Part shown: positions 4,883 through 5,135 of the stretch, piece after piece
Numbering within the stretch: position 1 is the first letter of the stretch
Layout of the letters: each line of letters starts with the position of its first letter
Origin: an uncultured Collinsella sp.
GTDB taxonomy: Bacteria; Actinomycetota; Coriobacteriia; Coriobacteriales; Coriobacteriaceae
DNA: 5,135 nucleotides
Direction: 5' to 3'
Assembly: GCA_900545905.1 (NCBI GenBank)
Contig: URBA01000123.1
Location: forward strand, 1-5,135
Notes under the pieces: model-generated
What the model was told of the DNA's origin: nothing
The model's input: the letters and a program-made list of their open reading frames with translations, nothing else
The model's database searches: none
Position numbers and translations under genes: made by a program

Positions 4883-5135
4883 TATGCGGCCACAATACGG
4901 CGTTGATACGCCCTCACCAGCAACGAGATACCAAAGTTGAGCACAAAGTACATCGCAAATACCAGGCCGTAAAGCATAAGAACCTGCGACAGATCGATCG
5001 CGTGGGCCATCACGACGTTTGCCGTGTACATAAGCTCGGCCACGTTAATGCCCGAAAGATACGAGCTGTCCTTAATGACGGTCGTGCACTGGCTAAACAG
5101 CGCAGGAATGATCGTCTTAAACGTCTGCGGCAGAA
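4882..5135 (-). CDS. Amino-acid ABC transporter permease, C-terminal part (runs off right edge)
   Basis: The open minus-strand frame enters from the right edge and ends at TAG (4884-4882), giving 83 residues that begin LPQTFKTIIPALFSQCTTVI. The pattern LPQxFxxxIPAL, IKDSSYLSGINVAELMY, then a final membrane helix (about 53-72, LMLYGLVFAMYFVLNFGISL) and basic tail LVRAYQRRIVAA matches the C-terminus of His/Gln/Glu-type polar amino-acid permeases (HisM/GlnP-like). These pair with a periplasmic-type binding protein and an ATPase to import amino acids. The cytoplasmic loop contacting the ATPase lies only partly in the window, and the start is outside it. The specific amino acid cannot be told. Partner genes would be expected to the right. 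Confidence 0.88.
   Translation of the reverse strand, partial: LPQTFKTIIPALFSQCTTVIKDSSYLSGINVAELMYTANVVMAHAIDLSQVLMLYGLVFAMYFVLNFGISLLVRAYQRRIVAA

Overview
The window looks like a contig end from a high-GC, Gram-positive gut actinobacterium of the class Coriobacteriia, most likely Collinsella or a close relative. This is an inference from three things: a LuxR-type regulator fused to a 12-helix membrane domain (a family strongly expanded in Coriobacteriia), a sortase-anchored surface protein with a LATTG signal, and the GC-rich codon use. No rRNA, tRNA, CRISPR or phage gene is visible. The first 35 bases are not biological: they are a Nextera transposase adapter left on the contig end.

Layout. 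1-35: adapter. 36-434: no gene. It holds a rho-independent terminator for a gene lost off the left edge, a long hairpin repeat, and a striking array of six 16-bp repeats in strictly alternating orientation, spaced about 40 bp apart. 435-2405 (minus strand): one large secreted, sortase-anchored surface protein (656 codons before the terminal stop) cut into two open frames by a single in-frame TGA at 1191-1193. 2406-2632: divergent control region with three palindromes (a hairpin repeat in the leader of the surface gene, a 28-bp perfect dyad, and a 15-bp dyad inside the likely promoter of the regulator). 2633-4036 (plus strand): membrane-bound LuxR-family regulator with a TTG start. 4041-4080: third hairpin repeat, serving as the terminator between two convergent genes. 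4087-4710 (minus): cytidylate-kinase-like protein. 4711-4881: no gene, mostly filled by a 108-nt nested hairpin. 4882-5135 (minus): C-terminal 83 residues of an amino-acid ABC transporter permease running off the right edge.

How the genes relate. The surface protein and the membrane-bound regulator are divergently transcribed from a shared, palindrome-rich 227-bp region, which fits the idea that the regulator controls the surface gene; this is inference from layout. The kinase and the permease share a strand but are separated by the structured element, so co-transcription is uncertain. No complete new defence or mobile system is visible. The most unusual material is non-coding: the alternating repeat array, three copies of a GGGGACAGGCACC-type hairpin, and the 108-nt nested hairpin.
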